Of a stretch of 29,687 nucleotides of DNA, positions 10,312 through 20,595 are shown one piece after another. The stretch lies in assembly GCA_009801015.1 (NCBI GenBank), contig VHZZ01000884.1, positions 74,922-104,608 of the forward strand. The letters are read 5' to 3'. Every line of letters starts with the position of its first letter. Within the stretch, counting starts at the first letter, position 1. The translations under genes and the position numbers were made by a program. The notes under the pieces were generated by a model that worked only from the letters and a program-made list of their open reading frames with translations, had not been told where the DNA came from and searched no databases. The stretch is from Silene noctiflora. Lineage: Eukaryota > Streptophyta > Magnoliopsida > Caryophyllales > Caryophyllaceae.

Positions 10312-10535
10312 TTTCCCAATGGTTAAGCTATAAGAGTTGTTGCTTAGATGGACCCCACATACAACTATTTTATTGATATATCTTTTTGTGGGTCCATTTG
10401 AACTGCTAGCTCCATGGAGCTAGTTGCTTAAACTAAATAAGCTAGTCCATGTGGAACACTCAAATGGTTGATCAAGTAGCTTGTAAAAATTTTTATTTGC
10501 AAACAAGTCCTTTTGTTCAATCATTGGAGATGATC
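10312..10535. mobile_element. MITE-like foldback 1 (CCAATGGTT..CATTGG ends)
   Basis: The left side has CCCAATGGTTAAGC and the right side ends CAATCATTGGAGATGATC, an inverted arrangement of the common plant word GAGCATCTCCAATGGTTG. Inside, ATGGACCCCACA (10348-10359) pairs with TGTGGGTCCAT (10387-10397), and an 18-bp perfect palindrome, CTAGCTCCATGGAGCTAG, lies at 10406-10423. Boundaries are approximate. Confidence 0.4.
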
Positions 10536-10563
10536 TTAAACACTCAACCCCATCTCCACCATT

Positions 10564-10888
10564 AGAGCAACTCTAATGGTTGTATTTAGGGAGCTGCTTG
10601 CAATTTTTGTAAATATTCAAGCGGTATGCTCACCATTGAAGAATCGAAATACGTCCCGGCCTGCTTGTAAGCAGGTGTAACTTTGTCAAACTACATGCTT
10701 GGAATAAATTAGTAATTAAAAAACAATAAATAAATTATAATATGATATTTATTTGTTATGTGGGTCATTTTAAGCAAGATTTATAGTAGTTTATCGTTGG
10801 AGGACGTTGTAGCTTAAAAGCATTGTTGCTTAAAAAAACAATGTGACAAGGTAAACTACAAAACCTCATAGCTTGTCATTGAAGTTCC
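10564..10888. mobile_element. MITE-like foldback 2 (related ends)
   Basis: The left end GAGCAACTCTAATGGTTG resembles the inverted right end of the neighbouring foldback at 10312-10535. The right end (CATTGAAGTTCC) is a weak inverted match to it. It lies inside the larger inverted-repeat structure and just beside the copia insertion. Superfamily not determinable here. Confidence 0.35.
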
Positions 10889-10940
10889 TTTTACTACCCC
10901 TCCAAAACATTGTATGTATTTCATCATCATTAAACACCCA

Positions 10941-11128
10941 TGATAGAATACAATCCCTTGAATAGGGTTGTTGGTATATTAGCATATATATACTGATGAT
11001 TTACAAAGATGTTAGCTTAGCTACAAACTAGGAAACAATAACTATAATCTAGGAAACAATAACCATACAATAGTAACAAATAAGCTAAATATACTCTATA
11101 CAAATATAGGACGAGATATTGACTAATA
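10941..11128 (-). repeat. 3' LTR of the copia element
   Basis: This 188-bp repeat matches 15446-15633 throughout by eye. On the element's strand it starts TATTAGTCAATATC and ends TTGTATTCTATCA, so the 5' terminus is TA rather than the usual TG, in both copies. Confidence 0.95.
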
Positions 11129-14100
11129 CACCCCCGCAGTCGGAGCGGGAGCGCAGCAAACGCTGAGGCTGGATCGAAAACGAGTGAATAAGTGCTTAGG
11201 TAGTCCTTTAGTGAATATGTCCGCATATTGATACTCGGCTGGAACATGTAAAATTTTGACAGTGCCAAGACGGACCTTTTCGCGAACAAAATGAATGTCA
11301 ATCTCAATATGCTTAGTTCGCTGATGTTGAACCGGGTTGCCGGATAAATAGACCGCAGAAACATTGTCACAATAAATAAGACTTGCGCGTGTGACAGGTA
11401 CATGAAGTTCAAACAATAAATTTCGGAGCCAGCAGGTCTCGGCAACAGCATTAGCAACACCCCGATATTCGGCCTCCGCACTAGATTTAGAGATGGTTGG
11501 TTGGCATTTGGAGGACCAAGAAACCAAATTATTACCAAGAAAAACACAATAGCCGGAAGTAGACCGTCGTGAGTCAGGACAACCCGCCCAATCGGCGTCA
11601 GAATAAGCAGTAAGCGAATGATTGGCGGATTTGGTAATAGTGAAACCATGATCAATAGTTCCCTTAATGTATCGTAAAATGCGCTTAAGGAACTGGAAAT
11701 GGGGCTCACGTGGGGCGTGCATAAAAAGACATACCTGTTGAACAGCGTAAGCGATATCGGGCCTAGTAATGGTGAGATATTGAAGGGCTCCGGCTAGGCT
11801 GCGATATAATGAGGAGTCCACGATTAGGGGACCAGCTGTAGAGGAGAGCTTAGCGCCTGATTCGACCGGTGTGGACACGGGATTACAAGAACCCATATTA
11901 GCGCGCTGTAATATGTCCCGTGCATACTGTGCTTGAGAGAGAAATAAACCATGTTGATTGCGCTGCACTTGTATGCCCAAAAAATGATTTAGCTTCCCAA
12001 GATCTGTCATAGCAAACTCAGAAGACAATGCCGTAATAATATCACGAAGAAGACGGGCATTGGAAGCTGTCAAGACAATATCGTCAACATACAATAACAA
12101 ATAAGCCATGTTAGCACCATTCTTATAAATAAATAAGGATTGATCGCAGGTGCTACTCGTGAACCCCCGTGATTTAATAAATGTCGCGAACCGATGAGAC
12201 CAAGCCCGAGGGGCTTGCTTTAAACCATATAACGACTTTCGGAGACGACAAACATGACGAGGATTAGCGGGGTCAACAAAACCAGGCGGTTGGTGCATAA
12301 ACACCGTCTCAACAAGGTCACCGTGTAAGAACGCGTTCTTGACATCCAATTGATGGATAGGCCAAGAACGGGAAGTGGCGAGACTGAGTACAGTCCGAAT
12401 GGTTGTCGGCTTCACCACCGGACTGAATGTTTCATCGCAGTCAATACCGACCTGTTGACATTTCCCATTAACTACAAGGCGAGCCTTGTAGCGTTGTAAC
12501 GACCCATCAAATTTAAATTTGTGACGGAACAACCAAAGGCACCGAATAACAGGAGCATTGTGAGGACGCGGTACCAATTCCCAAGTATTGTTATCAATTA
12601 AAGCACGATATTCGTCATCCATGGCGGCATGCCAGTTCGGGTCAAGGAGGGCTGTTTTGGGTGATTTGGGAAGAGGGGATATTGCAGGGGTCGAGGTAGC
12701 AGCGAGGGAGGTGGGAATTTTTGGTTTAAAAATGCCGTGCATAGCACGAGTGCTAATGTTATGGGCACGGGGAGGTGGTGGTGAAGGCGTGACTGGTGGG
12801 GACTGGGCAGGGGAGGGAGTGTTGGCAGGGGAGGGAATCGAGACAGGGGAGATAGGGGAGAGGGGGGTAGGTGGTTGGTCCGGTATATTCGGGTTGGGAG
12901 GATTTGGGTGGGCTGGTGTAGGACTGGGTTGGGCTAAGTCGAAGAGGACCGAGGGAGGGAGATGGCTGGTGGATGGATCAAGGAAGGGACTGGTCATGCG
13001 GGACGTAGCAAATGGGAAAACCGATTCATCGAACGTAACATGACGAGATATAATTAGCTTACCACTAGCTAGATCGTAACATTTGTAACCACGGAACTCT
13101 TGTGGGTAGCCAAGGAAAACACATTTGGTTGACCGGGGAGCAAGTTTATGAGGTCGTTTGGAGGAAAGATTCGGGTAGCAAGCGCATCCAAAGACACGGA
13201 GATGAGAGTAGGTTGGAGTTTTGAGATAAAGAGCGGAAGTAGGTGAGCGATGTTGGAGGATTTTTGTGGGCAAAATGTTATGTAGATGGACAGCCGTATG
13301 TAAGGCATCAACCCAAAATTCCGGAGGGGTGGACGAGTGGTGTAAGAGGGCGAGGCTAATTTCATTAATGCGACGGATCATACGTTCGGCCTTGCCATTT
13401 TGAGATGAAGTTTGTGGGCATGAAAAACGAAAAAGAAGACCATTATTATTTGCAAATGACCGAAAATCAGTGTTGTCAAATTCACGCCCCAAGTCACATT
13501 GAAAAGCTTTAATGGAACGGGTAAATTGTGTTTGGACATAGTTACGAAAATTCAAAAATTTAGTGAACGTTTCGGATTTGAATTTAAGGGGATAGACCCA
13601 CACAAATTGGGTGAAATTATCAATTAAAATAAGGTAGTATTTATAGCCTGCTTTGCTCATAATTGGTGACGTCCACAAATCACTGTGAATAATATCAAAC
13701 GGGGCTAAAGTTTGGGAAAAAGAATCATGAAACGGTAATCGACGGTGTTTACTAATTTGACAAGAATGACACAAAGATTTATTATTATTTGAATTACAAT
13801 CAATGCAAGACTGAGACTTAAGTAAACTTAAAATATTGGCACCCGGATGACCGAGACGAGAGTGCCAAACATCAGAGGAGAAAGCTAAGAGGTGCGGACT
13901 GGGCTCGGAAGACTTTGTGGAGGACTCGGCTGACACGGGGTATAGGTCACCGTCACTGTTGCTCCTCAGAATCAGATTCCCATTCGCTAAATCCTTCACA
14001 GAAAAACCATGTGGGTCAAATTCGACGGAAACATTATTTTCTTTTGTAAATTGTCGAACGGAAATGAGGTTTTTAATAATATGTGGGGTATATAAGACAT

Positions 14101-15352
14101 TGTGAAGGTGAAGGGTCCTATTCGGGTTAACTAGGGTAGTATGGCCGGACCCATGAACTGGAATACGAGCACCATTACCGACATAAATAGACTTAATCGT
14201 ACTAGAATTGAGTGGGAATTGAAACGTACCTGCATCCGCACTCAAATGGGACGAAGCACCGGTGTCCATGTAAAACGGACTTTGATGTGCAGCCTGCAAC
14301 TGAAGGGCAGCAAAGGCCTGTGCTAAATCAGTAGGCTGCTGCTGCTGTCCCTGTCCATCGTCAGAGACGATATGCGCCTGACCAAAACCGGAACCAGACC
14401 CACGCGAACTTCCACCATTTTTGCGAGGTGACTGAGTAGACCAAGGCTGCCATGGAGCACTCCACCCCGGGTATGTGGGATACGGGCATGGGGGAGGAGT
14501 CCACGGCCAAGCCGGCAGAGCACCCCAAGGGGAGGAAGGCAGAACAGGAGCAGAAGGAGTCGAAGTCTTCGACTGGTGACGAGACCCTCCACCATTGGAG
14601 CCGCCCTTGTTATTCCCACGCTTACCACCATGACGCTTGTTGGGGCGCGAGGGCGGAGCAGACTCATCCCAGGTACGAGAATCATTTGCCGGAGCAGGAG
14701 GGACAACTAGGGCCGTGGCTTCCTCACGACTAGACTGACGGTGATTTTCCAATTCAATCATGCTACGCGCCGTCTCGAAATTAGGCATCGTTTGATTGAT
14801 ATATGCAGCCACCGTATCATACTCTTTAGGTAAACCACGAACCAATTGCAGAACCAAGCGAGAATCACTAATCTCTGCACCAACGTCTTTCAATTGCCCC
14901 GACAACTCGCGTAGCCGCTGACAGTAGGCATCGAAAGAGGGGAATTTCCCGAGTTTGAGATTGTGAAATTCGTTTTCCAAACTGGCAGCACGGGCACCCT
15001 TGTTATTAAGAAAAATATTTTTGACTCGATTCCAGGCCTCTTGGGCAGTGGACTCGGATTCAAGAATACGAGGCAACAATTCATCGGACATGGTGCCGTA
15101 AATCCATTGTAAAACGTGGGCATCAATTTCGTACCAAGCATCATACAATGGATCGTTCTTAGCAGGGGCGGGCGTGCCGTCAATGTGGTGGAGGACCTTG
15201 TAACCGCGAGCATGGAGCGTAAAGAGGCTAACCCATGACGCATACGAGACCTTGGTACCGTCTAACACACGGACTTTATTTTGTATGTTAGAGACGGTGT
15301 AAACAGGATGAAGAGAAGATTTCTGAGGGGCCGAATTTTCGCCGTCCACCAT
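11123..15352 (-). CDS. Copia gag-pol polyprotein (retroelement, 1409 aa)
   Basis: A single long frame encodes the copia proteins in family order. The Gag region spans roughly residues 20-330. The aspartic protease motif DTGA is at 363-366. An integrase zinc-binding region (HSRLGHPG...CHSC) lies at about 497-531, and the integrase core acidic residues are at about D558, D620 and E656. A proline-rich linker covers about 798-865. Reverse transcriptase includes the YVDD box at about 1088-1091, and RNase H (DADWAG...SAEAEYRG) is near the C terminus. The start at 15352 lies 93 bp past the primer-binding site. The frame runs through the polypurine tract and ends a few bases inside the 3' LTR. It is a mobile-element relic, not a host gene. 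Confidence 0.95.
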   Translation of the reverse strand: MVDGENSAPQKSSLHPVYTVSNIQNKVRVLDGTKVSYASWVSLFTLHARGYKVLHHIDGTPAPAKNDPLYDAWYEIDAHVLQWIYGTMSDELLPRILESESTAQEAWNRVKNIFLNNKGARAASLENEFHNLKLGKFPSFDAYCQRLRELSGQLKDVGAEISDSRLVLQLVRGLPKEYDTVAAYINQTMPNFETARSMIELENHRQSSREEATALVVPPAPANDSRTWDESAPPSRPNKRHGGKRGNNKGGSNGGGSRHQSKTSTPSAPVLPSSPWGALPAWPWTPPPCPYPTYPGWSAPWQPWSTQSPRKNGGSSRGSGSGFGQAHIVSDDGQGQQQQPTDLAQAFAALQLQAAHQSPFYMDTGASSHLSADAGTFQFPLNSSTIKSIYVGNGARIPVHGSGHTTLVNPNRTLHLHNVLYTPHIIKNLISVRQFTKENNVSVEFDPHGFSVKDLANGNLILRSNSDGDLYPVSAESSTKSSEPSPHLLAFSSDVWHSRLGHPGANILSLLKSQSCIDCNSNNNKSLCHSCQISKHRRLPFHDSFSQTLAPFDIIHSDLWTSPIMSKAGYKYYLILIDNFTQFVWVYPLKFKSETFTKFLNFRNYVQTQFTRSIKAFQCDLGREFDNTDFRSFANNNGLLFRFSCPQTSSQNGKAERMIRRINEISLALLHHSSTPPEFWVDALHTAVHLHNILPTKILQHRSPTSALYLKTPTYSHLRVFGCACYPNLSSKRPHKLAPRSTKCVFLGYPQEFRGYKCYDLASGKLIISRHVTFDESVFPFATSRMTSPFLDPSTSHLPPSVLFDLAQPSPTPAHPNPPNPNIPDQPPTPLSPISPVSIPSPANTPSPAQSPPVTPSPPPPRAHNISTRAMHGIFKPKIPTSLAATSTPAISPLPKSPKTALLDPNWHAAMDDEYRALIDNNTWELVPRPHNAPVIRCLWLFRHKFKFDGSLQRYKARLVVNGKCQQVGIDCDETFSPVVKPTTIRTVLSLATSRSWPIHQLDVKNAFLHGDLVETVFMHQPPGFVDPANPRHVCRLRKSLYGLKQAPRAWSHRFATFIKSRGFTSSTCDQSLFIYKNGANMAYLLLYVDDIVLTASNARLLRDIITALSSEFAMTDLGKLNHFLGIQVQRNQHGLFLSQAQYARDILQRANMGSCNPVSTPVESGAKLSSTAGPLIVDSSLYRSLAGALQYLTITRPDIAYAVQQVCLFMHAPREPHFQFLKRILRYIKGTIDHGFTITKSANHSLTAYSDADWAGCPDSRRSTSGYCVFLGNNLVSWSSKCQPTISKSSAEAEYRGVANAVAETCWLRNLLFELHVPVTRASLIYCDNVSAVYLSGNPVQHQRTKHIEIDIHFVREKVRLGTVKILHVPAEYQYADIFTKGLPKHLFTRFRSSLSVCCAPAPTAGVY
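11129..11138 (-). other. Polypurine tract
   Basis: A G-rich run (GCGGGGGTG on the minus strand) abuts the 3' LTR, where plus-strand priming is expected. It also encodes the last residues of the polyprotein. Confidence 0.7.
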
Positions 15353-15433
15353 TTTTGCGAGAGGCTAGGAGGAGGCGAGGGAACGACGGTTTTACCAGGG
15401 GCAAAACGAAGGAGGCAGGAGGATCGGAAAATC

Positions 15434-15445
15434 AACCTGATACCA
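15434..15445 (-). other. Primer-binding site (initiator Met-tRNA)
   Basis: TGGTATCAGG immediately follows the 5' LTR on the minus strand. Its first nine bases match the standard plant copia primer site (TGGTATCAGAGC). Confidence 0.85.
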
Positions 15446-15633
15446 TGATAGAATACAATCCCTTGAATAGGGTTGTTGGTATATTAGCATATATATACTG
15501 ATGATTTACAAAGATGTTAGCTTAGCTACAAACTAGGAAACAATAACTATAATCTAGGAAACAATAACCATACAATAGTAACAAATAAGCTAAATATACT
15601 CTATACAAATATAGGACGAGATATTGACTAATA
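15446..15633 (-). repeat. 5' LTR of the copia element
   Basis: This is the second 188-bp LTR copy. It is upstream with respect to the gag-pol frame and should contain the element's promoter. Confidence 0.95.
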
Positions 15634-15638
15634 ACCCA

Positions 15639-15983
15639 AATTCACTACTCCCACTACTATCTTCATTTCTTGCTTTTACTTTAATAATAATAAAGTTAAT
15701 ATGCATGAGAAAGAAAAAAAAGTGTGAAATCAACAATCAATCAAAAATTCTAACCCGCAAAATTTAGTAAATTAATACAAATCGTTGCAAAATAAACCTT
15801 TCAGTGATGAAAATGAACCCATCAATATATCTAATAACAAAATAATCATCAAATTGCTCGAATTAAAAATTAGAAATTAATCAATAAAATAAATAAGGAG
15901 GTGAAGAGTGGAGAGGAGGAGGAGGATGAAGATGAAGAAAATCTGAAGTATGAGAATTAAATAAATTAAGAGCATTTTTGTCG
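15639..15983. other. Inner part of older inverted-repeat structure
   Basis: AT-rich sequence between the copia insertion and the right inverted-repeat arm. It includes a purine-rich GGAGGAGGAGGATGAAGATGAAGA tract near 15908-15940. I see no coding sequence. Confidence 0.4.
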
Positions 15984-16107
15984 TAAAAGTATAAAAATAG
16001 GGGTTTGGTCGCAATTTTGAATTTCGGTAATTTTTTGGGTGTAATTTGTAATTTTTCTTAAATAAGGTATGTTTGAAAAAGTGTACTATAAAAGAGAGTA
16101 ATTGATA
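15984..16107 (-). repeat. Right arm of long imperfect inverted repeat
   Basis: Read on the minus strand it starts TATCAATTA and proceeds through TACAC, AAAC, TTACAA and AAATTGC to TACTTTTA, paralleling the left arm at 9972-10109. The best block is 15984-16017. Confidence 0.6.
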
Positions 16108-18150
16108 CATCACCCAATTAAGTTAAAGTTAAATCCAACATTAAAAAGGTAATTGACCTCCATTACTTTCGTTTTTTTCTAAGAAATGGAGATCATCATT
16201 ACTCAGGTCTCAGGGTTTGATTATGACCGTGAACTTGTGATTTGAGATTATTATGTATCCATAATAAAGTAAAATAACAGCTACACAGAGTCTTCCTTAT
16301 TTGATTTTACTAAAGAAACTTACGAATATATTTGTAAAAGTAAATTATTAATTACTCCTTTTTATATATCATTTTTTTTAAACTTACTCCATTTTGTAGT
16401 TCTTTATTTCAAAATTATTAGTTTTATTACATATCAAAACTTCAAATTTTGATACCAAAACCAACTCAGGAAAGAAAAGAGGAATATTTTGGCTTTTCCA
16501 AAATTTCCCCTCAAAATGTATTTTTTATGACCAAAATACCCTTTGCTTAGTTCCTATTATCAACCTCGTCTTTCTTCTTTACTCCTAATTTCATTATTTT
16601 CATCTTTCTCGTTCCATCTTTCCCTTTAATTTGTTTCTGTTTTTCATACTACTTCATTTAGTATCTGTATACATAAAATATAAATATTTACACGTGGTTA
16701 TTTTCCGATTTCATAGTGCTAGTTAGTTTAATCAATCAAATTTATTTTTTCAAAGGAATTTAATTGTTTCCAAAAAGGATGTATAGGGTTGTTCTTTGAG
16801 AAATGAACTATAAAGTAAACCCAAATTAGTAAGCAAAAACGTAATTAAACAAAGAAACTGAACAAATCACATAACATTATAAACTATGATCATAATCTAT
16901 TTATCTAAACCCTAAACCTCAAAAGTCAAAATCCCTGTCGAGATGATTTGAAGGCTGAAGCATGAGGGAATTGATTGATAATGAACTTGAAAATGTTTTG
17001 TATAGTAAAAATTCCAGTTTAAATGTAGTTGTTTAATTTAGGTAATATGAATTTATAAAATCTCGAATAAGAAATAGTGTTGTAAAAATGGTGTCAAAGG
17101 TCGAGTTCACAAATAGGACTATACATCCAGATAATATATATGAGCATCATACTTACAATACAAATTTAATTGAGCTTTTAGAATTTTTGATTTACATTTT
17201 AATTTTTTAGGTGTTAAAATTAAAATCTTATTGGGTTTATATATGTATTATTTTTTAGTTTCAATATAATATTTTAAGTCAAAATTTTCTTATAAAGACG
17301 CTCAGATTCTTTTCAATAGAGCTTGTAAAATGTATATATAAACTCAAATCTTTTGTTATAAAGCTTCAAATCTATATTACCATATGTATACATCTGGTTG
17401 TATAGTCTACTAATTAGGTCGAGTTGCTCCCATTACTTCATAACTGTACTTTATTTGGAGTACCGTTGAAATTAATAATCTAGAATTTCATTTTAAATAA
17501 GAACTAACCAACAAAACAACCTCCATTATTAGGCCAACATTGTGGGTCTATTTTTTTCATCTGAAAATAGCATAATTGAACTTAACAGAGTTAAAGTGAA
17601 CTGAATTAAAAACTAATTTGTGGAAAGATAAGCTAAATTAAACTGAACTAAAACAGAATATAGTTAAACTGAATAAAAACAAGCTTAAATTAAATCGAAA
17701 AGGAAACATCATTCATATTTTAACTCCAAAACCTTGGGAAAAAAGAATAGAAATTAAAATGGGTGAGCTAGAAAATTGTAAAGTGTGTTGGCACAACTTT
17801 AAAGATGCCAAAAAGCTTAAGTAGCATATGATTAATACAAAGGTACCATAAACCATAAAACGAAAGGTGAAATGAAAAGACTGAAAAGACGAATATAACA
17901 CCAAAATGTAAATTATTCTCTTACACCCTGCTCGTCTAAAACCCATATGATTGGTATGATAGAAATGATATTTTGACATGACGATCAAGAATTATTAGTG
18001 TGTTGCACATCATAATACACTTGAAATGGATGGGTTTTCCTTGTGTCACCTCAAAATTACTCGAGGTAGGATTCATCTTGTTTTACTCCGTAAAATAGAA
18101 TAAACCATAAATGAGGACTGCTCATCAACTTTTACTTCGTACTTTCTAGA
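16108..18150. other. Intergenic, AT-rich
   Basis: No gene recognised. CAGGGTTTGATTATGACC near 16211 looks like an isolated polymerase III B-box word but has no matching A box or duplication. From about 17565 to 17700 the sequence is a degenerate AACTGAA/TTAAACTGAA low-complexity tract similar to that at 26405-26520. Confidence 0.4.
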
Positions 18151-18156
18151 CTAAGA

Positions 18157-18268
18157 TAAATATGTCCATGTGAGAGAAATAAAACAAAAATAAAAACGAG
18201 TATATTCATTTAAGTTTAAGACAGGTTAAATATGTCCATGTGAGAGAAATAAAACAAAAACAAAAACA
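18157..18268 (+). repeat. Direct repeat of about 42 bp, 70-bp spacing
   Basis: TAAATATGTCCATGTGAGAG followed by AAATAAAACAAAAA begins at 18157 and again at 18227, nearly unchanged. It looks like a local duplication. Confidence 0.9.
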
Positions 18269-18423
18269 AAATATATTGGAAAAAATAACAGATTTCCCGT
18301 TATATTTTGTGAATACGGAGTTTACATGTTGTCCATGTGTGGCTATACTTTGTCAATTATATGATGTGATATAAATTTTTTGTTTGATGAATATCTATGA
18401 ACATGTTTGTTTTTTGTTTAATT

Positions 18424-18500
18424 TGTAATTTGTGATTATGTTTGTTATATCACATGTCTAAACTTAGATAATATGTAATTTGTGATTATGTTTGTTATAT
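18424..18500 (+). repeat. Direct repeat of 27 bp, 50-bp spacing
   Basis: TGTAATTTGTGATTATGTTT plus GTTATAT occurs at 18424-18450 and identically at 18474-18500. Confidence 0.95.
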
Positions 18501-18883
18501 TAAGTGAAAATATGTATATAATCTGAGTATTTGAATTTTATTTTGAAAATAAAAAACCTAAATAACTTAATGATCCTGAGAAAGTAATTTGTTGTTATCA
18601 ATACTAGTATAGATTTCGTACTACAGTACGGTATTTGTAGAGGGTTGTATTAGAGAAGTTGTAAATAAAATGTTGACATTTATCGTTTTTACATTTAATG
18701 AATCTACTATTTATAAAGTTTTGCATTAAGATGATTAGATTATTATTCTGAGCCATTAATCAGTTGAGAATTCATCTTTTGTGTTTCCATGGGAGACTTA
18801 TATGAAAGTTATGTAAAAGTATTTTAGAATCTTGATATTTTTTAGGAGGTTTAATTTGGAAAAAAAATATTTGGAAATTGAAT
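18501..18883. other. Intergenic, AT-rich, nothing recognised
   Basis: No ORF or repeat boundary can be supported between the direct repeats and the assembly gap. Confidence 0.4.
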
Positions 18884-19128
18884 NNNNNNNNNNNNNNNNN
18901 NNNNNNNNNNNNNNNNNNNNNNNNNNNNNNNNNNNNNNNNNNNNNNNNNNNNNNNNNNNNNNNNNNNNNNNNNNNNNNNNNNNNNNNNNNNNNNNNNNNN
19001 NNNNNNNNNNNNNNNNNNNNNNNNNNNNNNNNNNNNNNNNNNNNNNNNNNNNNNNNNNNNNNNNNNNNNNNNNNNNNNNNNNNNNNNNNNNNNNNNNNNN
19101 NNNNNNNNNNNNNNNNNNNNNNNNNNNN
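18884..19128. other. Assembly gap (245 N)
   Basis: A run of N. Open frames that appear to cross it are artefacts. Confidence 1.
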
Positions 19129-20040
19129 GTTGTACAATATTTCCATCACTTTTCGTCTGATCTCGTACTACATTATAATGTTAGAGATAAGAACAATTAA
19201 ATTATTGGTATTTAGTTCTATTAAGAAAAAAAGGATAACTATTATTAGTAGTTTCGTATTAAGACTCAAAAAAAGAAAAAGTTCAATAGTTTTATCTATA
19301 CGATTGTTTGTTTTACTAAAATTATTTTCTCAATTTTGTTTTTAAAAATAATAATATTATATGTTACAACTGTTAGAGATGCACATACAAAAAAAAAAGA
19401 CGTTTAACAAATAATATTTAAATTTAAAACTTCATAGGAATATAATTTTAGAGTAAATATATTATTATAAAACTACGTACACCATAATACCATATGTAAT
19501 TCACTATACAAATAAAAATATAACAAATTATATCTCTATATTTCTTGATTTTTAAGGTTGTAAAAAATTTAATAAATGCAATCAGATTAGTCAAAAAAAT
19601 TAGTAGAATAATATTAAGTGAGATTTTTGAGCGAGATTCTTGCTAGTTAATGGAACCAAATTAATTGACTAAATTAACAATCGACCCACTTACTTCGTTT
19701 GTTATTCATTAGTCAAAGTAATAACATTGACCGAGATTTTTAAGCGGGATTTTTTAAGTACTGTTAATCTTTTGTATTATATGTAACTGAGCTATAAATC
19801 ATTTGAGAGTAAAGATTTGACCACAATCTTTATCACATTAATAATACATAAATAATATTGTGTAAATTATTTTATTATTTGAGCGGTAGAATGGTAAACA
19901 TAGAATATTTATTTTTTAATAGAGTGGGCTCCTCAAATCTTGGTTATTAATAGAAAAGAAAATATTGTAGCGTGTAATTGAGAGCAAAATGCTAGTGAGC
20001 GGGATAATGCTAGGTGTGTTAATCTTTTAGTATATAGGGG
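19129..20040. other. Intergenic, AT-rich
   Basis: No gene recognised. GAGATTTTTGAGCGAGATT near 19621 recurs as GAGATTTTTAAGCGGGATT near 19733, a short diverged direct repeat. Confidence 0.4.
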
Positions 20041-20077
20041 ATGTTTAGCAAACACACCAACGACTCATTTAAATGAT

Positions 20078-20384
20078 TTGTTTACAATATTTATAAATGA
20101 TCAAGCAAGTAATATGATAGATGAACTACAAATATTCTTATTACACTCCCTCACTCAAATGCCCATTGGGCTTGAAGGGTGGTTAGTGCACAGGCTCCCT
20201 CGTACCGTGTGCTGAGATTATGAGGTTGCCAAGATTATAACTATTCCAATTATAATCAACCTCAAATCGTCTTAGGATGTAGGCTTTGTTGTTTTAAGGA
20301 CTTGTTTACAATAATTATAAATTATCATGCAAGTAATCAACCTCAAATCATTTTAGGATATAGGCTCTGTTGTTGTTGTTGTTG
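20078..20384. repeat. Cluster of interleaved direct repeats, decayed element
   Basis: Block A (TTGTTTACAATATTTATAAA...) at 20078-20113 recurs at 20302-20337 with about three changes. Block B (AATCAACCTCAAATC...) at 20254-20293 recurs at 20335-20374. Between them, CACTCCCTCACTC...CCCATTGGGCTTGAAGGGTG (from about 20146) resembles repetitive sequence known in plants, and its complement has SINE- or LTR-like features that I cannot assign. A (GTT)n run follows at about 20369-20384. Confidence 0.5.
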
Positions 20385-20595
20385 ATGATTTTTATTGGAG
20401 TTGGAATAATCAAATGTAGTTTGCAAGCATATTTGCTCTAAGAAATCATCCGGTTTGAATTAAGAAATAAGTAAGTTTTTTTGTTGGATGAAAGTAATAT
20501 ATTGTAGGATCCGTATAATTTACAAGGTGTTATCACTCACCATTTTAGTCGAAGAGCAAAGAGCTTAGGAAACCAAGGTTACGGATTAAGCTAGC

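Larger units (their letters stand above)
10941..15633 (-). mobile_element. Ty1/copia LTR retrotransposon, looks whole (4693 bp)
   Basis: The element lies on the minus strand between two 188-bp LTRs that read as identical (10941-11128 and 15446-15633). ACCCA is duplicated on both sides (10936-10940 and 15634-15638). A primer-binding site complementary to initiator Met-tRNA follows the 5' LTR. A short polypurine tract precedes the 3' LTR. One long gag-pol frame in copia order (PR-INT-RT-RNaseH) fills the interior. The short LTRs and single frame suggest the Ale/Retrofit group, but that lineage call is tentative. Matching LTRs imply a very recent insertion. It landed inside an older inverted-repeat structure spanning 9972-16107. 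Confidence 0.97.

Noticed and set aside
12588-13043. A 151-codon + strand frame opposite the copia polyprotein
   Set aside because: It is the antisense shadow of the proline-rich linker and start of reverse transcriptase; composition explains the open frame.
16205-16235. Possible SINE B box (CAGGGTTTGATTATGACC)
   Set aside because: No A box, tail or target duplication supports it.
18772-19345. Open frames of 122-155 codons
   Set aside because: They are produced by the run of N and do not represent sequence.
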